A stretch of 64,000 nt of DNA from assembly GCA_039111635.1 (NCBI GenBank), contig JBCAQO010000012.1, positions 744,001 through 808,000 on the forward strand. The letters are read 5' to 3'. Positions 62,082-64,000 of this stretch are shown piece after piece. The position numbers were made by a program, and so were the translations under genes. The DNA comes from Heterobasidion occidentale. Taxonomy: Eukaryota; Basidiomycota; Agaricomycetes; Russulales; Bondarzewiaceae. Under the pieces are notes generated by a model that made no database searches, was not told the origin of the DNA, and worked only from the letters and a program-made list of their open reading frames with translations. Within the stretch, counting starts at the first letter, position 1. Each line of letters starts with the position of its first letter.

Positions 62082-64000
62082 TTACAGACTCGGACCGCTT
62101 TTCATGACTCCTTACCATTTACATGCTAACGCATGAACGCTGATCTCCTGTTCCTGATTCTTGATGTGGACAGACATGGTTCCTGACCCCCGTTCCTGGT
62201 TCTTGATCGATCAAAGATGTGGATGGACATTAGTGATTCGGATTACTATATTTGGTTACATGGCAGGTCGATGAGGCATTCTAGCTTACGGATCTCGATC
62301 GTTGACTTCGGTACCTGAGAAGCGCACGGACCAGATCTGGATCCTGCCCTAGACACTTCTGTACGTAAATAGCCGAGATGAGCTTCTAAGAAGCTCAGCT
62401 CGTTCACCTGTAATACACTCGATCTCTGCACTGCACCCGGCGTCTGGCTACCTTCTTAGCCCACGCTTCGTGATCTCTGTCAGATCTGAGAAACTCTTTG
62501 CACGGTCTGACGAAGCACTGGACTCGTCTCCCTTCCCTCCCCTCCCTCTACTCATCCGCTTCTATACCGGGCTAGCTGCCTACCGCGTTCTCAGTTGGAC
62601 ACCCCCTCGTGTCATCTGTTGGACAGGAGAAGATCATCCGGTTCCTCCTCATCGAGAAGACCTCGAAGATCACCTTCTCAATCTCTTCGAGAACAAAGCC
62701 GACAGCGACCCCGAGTTCCTCGAAAGAGCCCAAAGACGATCCATCGTCTTCATCCATTGGAGTCTACGACTATACGAACCAGTGGAGGTTTAGCCTAGGG
62801 ACCCCTTCGTGCATCGGTGCACGTGATAGGTCTCCGACCTAACACTTGAACGAGCTCTTTTATCCCTACTCTATTCAAGCTGGATCCCCAGCAGCGACAG
62901 CTCTTTCTCTCATCCGTCAACAACATTTTAGCAATCGCCAACAGGGTAAACCTAACGGCAACCCCAGCAGCGACTCCTCAAGTTAGAATAAACAACCCCG
63001 GAGCTATAGAGGTCGCAAGACACCGGAACCCAGGAAAGGTTTATTCAGGAATAGCCACACTCAGGCTACAACAAGCACCCGAAATATTTATAGACCTCCT
63101 TAAAACTGGATATAGATTTTCCGGGATTTGCTTCGTCAACGAACCAAAGACACCGTTCACCCTCACGGACAACGGAGAGCCCGACGTCATCAGAGCAAGG
63201 AACTGCATCGAGATACACGACGGAAGACCAGACGATTTTCCCCATCGCCGTTATCCCCGATCTCAGAAGAACCATCGCAAGGAATATCGACACAGACGGA
63301 ATCAGAGCGGAACTCGTCAAGACAAAGGAGAACAGAGACCACGTCTCAATCCTCATCCACTGGACCTTCTCCTCAACCTAGGAAGACACACTGGAAGCTC
63401 CTAACTCCCCACCAGTCCGAACAGAAATTGAAGGGATCGTTTTTGTTGTCAGAAGAGGAGAGTTCGCCCACAAAACTTATCATCTCAGGACCCTCATCTC
63501 GGGACACACATTCTCCGAGATCATCCAGCTCATCGATCAAATTGATATTTCCGTCAACGAAATTATCAAAAGGGACCCAGACTTACAGGAAGCACTACAG
63601 GCAGGAAGAAGACAGGCAGTACCCTTCTTCTTCAAAGAATAAAGAACAACGGACGAAGTCGCAGCGGGATATCCTCCCGGCTACAGAACAGACCCAGCAG
63701 AAGTCTACGGAGATTTACCCGAAGACGTCGACAAGGACCAACTTTATTACGACGAAGGGAAAGAACACTTCTACTACGCGGGATTCCTCACCGGATTCTT
63801 CAAAGACCAAGGAAAGAGCAAATACGAATACGCAGCTTGGGGAGGAGAGACCGTCCCCGCACGACCCGACCTACACCTTGTTAAGATCGAGGACTACATC
63901 GCGAGAAAGACCTTCGACAAGCCTGAATCACCGACAAATAGGCATCGTGACTCGCCAAGACCGCACATACATACTCTACCCAGAGAAACAGCCAGTGGAA
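62035..64000 (+). mobile_element. Degenerate internal region of the retroelement
   Basis: A leader with a direct repeat (GTTCCTGATTCTTGAT and GTTCCTGGTTCTTGAT at about 62150-62210) and hairpins is followed by a frame with SSVGQEKIIRFLLIEKTSK (about 62609). From about 62881 comes a long reading: LDPQQRQLFLSSVNNILAIA, VYSGIATLRLQQAPEIFIDL; after a one-base shift near 63236 IFPIAVIPDLRRTIARNIDT; after a TAG at about 63378 EIEGIVFVVRRGEFAHKTYH; after a TAA at about 63641 TTDEVAAGYPPGYRTDPAE and LYYDEGKEHFYYAGFLTGFF. Codon use is A- and AGA-rich, unlike the host genes. Position suggests gag, but no nucleocapsid, protease or polymerase motif is seen. Continues beyond the window. Confidence 0.5.
62808..62841 (+). 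promoter_or_regulatory. Second hairpin pair in the element leader
   Basis: CGTGCA-TCGG-TGCACG (62808-62823) and TAGGTC-TCC-GACCTA (62827-62841), again followed by CCTAACA overlap. Mirrors the hairpin pair at 62016-62049. Confidence 0.7.

Noticed and set aside
1..64000. CRISPR array, prophage or bacterial operon
   Set aside because: Introns, tRNA intron, mitochondrial presequences and fungal families show a eukaryotic chromosome; no spaced direct repeats of CRISPR type are seen.

Overview
The window is nuclear DNA of a filamentous basidiomycete, most likely an agaricomycete. The genes are GC-rich and split by many short introns (about 50-70 nt, GTRNGT...YAG). The products are fungal: mitochondrial RRF, ATP synthase subunit k, Ort1/Arg13 and Rrg7; two GPI-type GH16 glucanases; and several basidiomycete-specific proteins. 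The species cannot be named from the sequence.

Layout. 1-2343: N-terminal part of MSH2 (minus), cut by the window edge. 3.4-6.3 kb: a gene relic, an alpha/beta hydrolase with a broken frame and a small single-pass membrane protein. 8.7-13.6 kb: a SNF2 ATPase with an embedded RING and SUMO-binding-like motifs (Uls1/Rad5 group), facing mitochondrial ribosome recycling factor (13.9-15.1 kb). 15.5-21.5 kb: a small disrupted gene, a tRNA-Arg pseudogene and two tandem GH16 glucanases. 22.0-22.4 kb: ATP synthase subunit k with micro-exons. 22.9-34.7 kb: a Ser-rich DUF4048-like gene followed by a tandemly duplicated block. Its 3' end was copied 3.4 kb downstream together with a C2H2 zinc-finger gene, and a third, finger-less paralogue lies beyond. 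38.4-41.3 kb: a Pro/Gln/Ser-rich protein. 41.7-46.9 kb: a CCCH-RRM-RBR ubiquitin ligase. 48.4-49.8 kb: the mitochondrial ornithine carrier. 50.1-51.1 kb: two intron-containing tRNA-Arg(ACG) genes in a direct repeat, one inside a CpG desert. 51.3-53.0 kb: RRG7 and a small unknown gene. 54.0-59.6 kb: a 7TM protein, an unknown gene and a CBS-domain protein. 59.7-60.5 kb: a broken MLH1. 60.6-64 kb: an uncharacterised coding fragment and a degenerate LTR retroelement with a hairpin-rich leader.

The genes do not form one pathway. Themes are mitochondrial function (RRF1, ATP19, ORT1, RRG7), ubiquitin/SUMO-linked control (SNF2-RING, RBR) and mismatch repair (MSH2, MLH1 remnant). The most notable results are the CpG desert around one tRNA-Arg copy, the duplicated zinc-finger locus with loss of fingers in copy three, the internally deleted MLH1, the hairpin leader of the retroelement, and about eight genes whose frames break by what looks like one missing base each. 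The last is either a sequencing artefact or a real indel burden.
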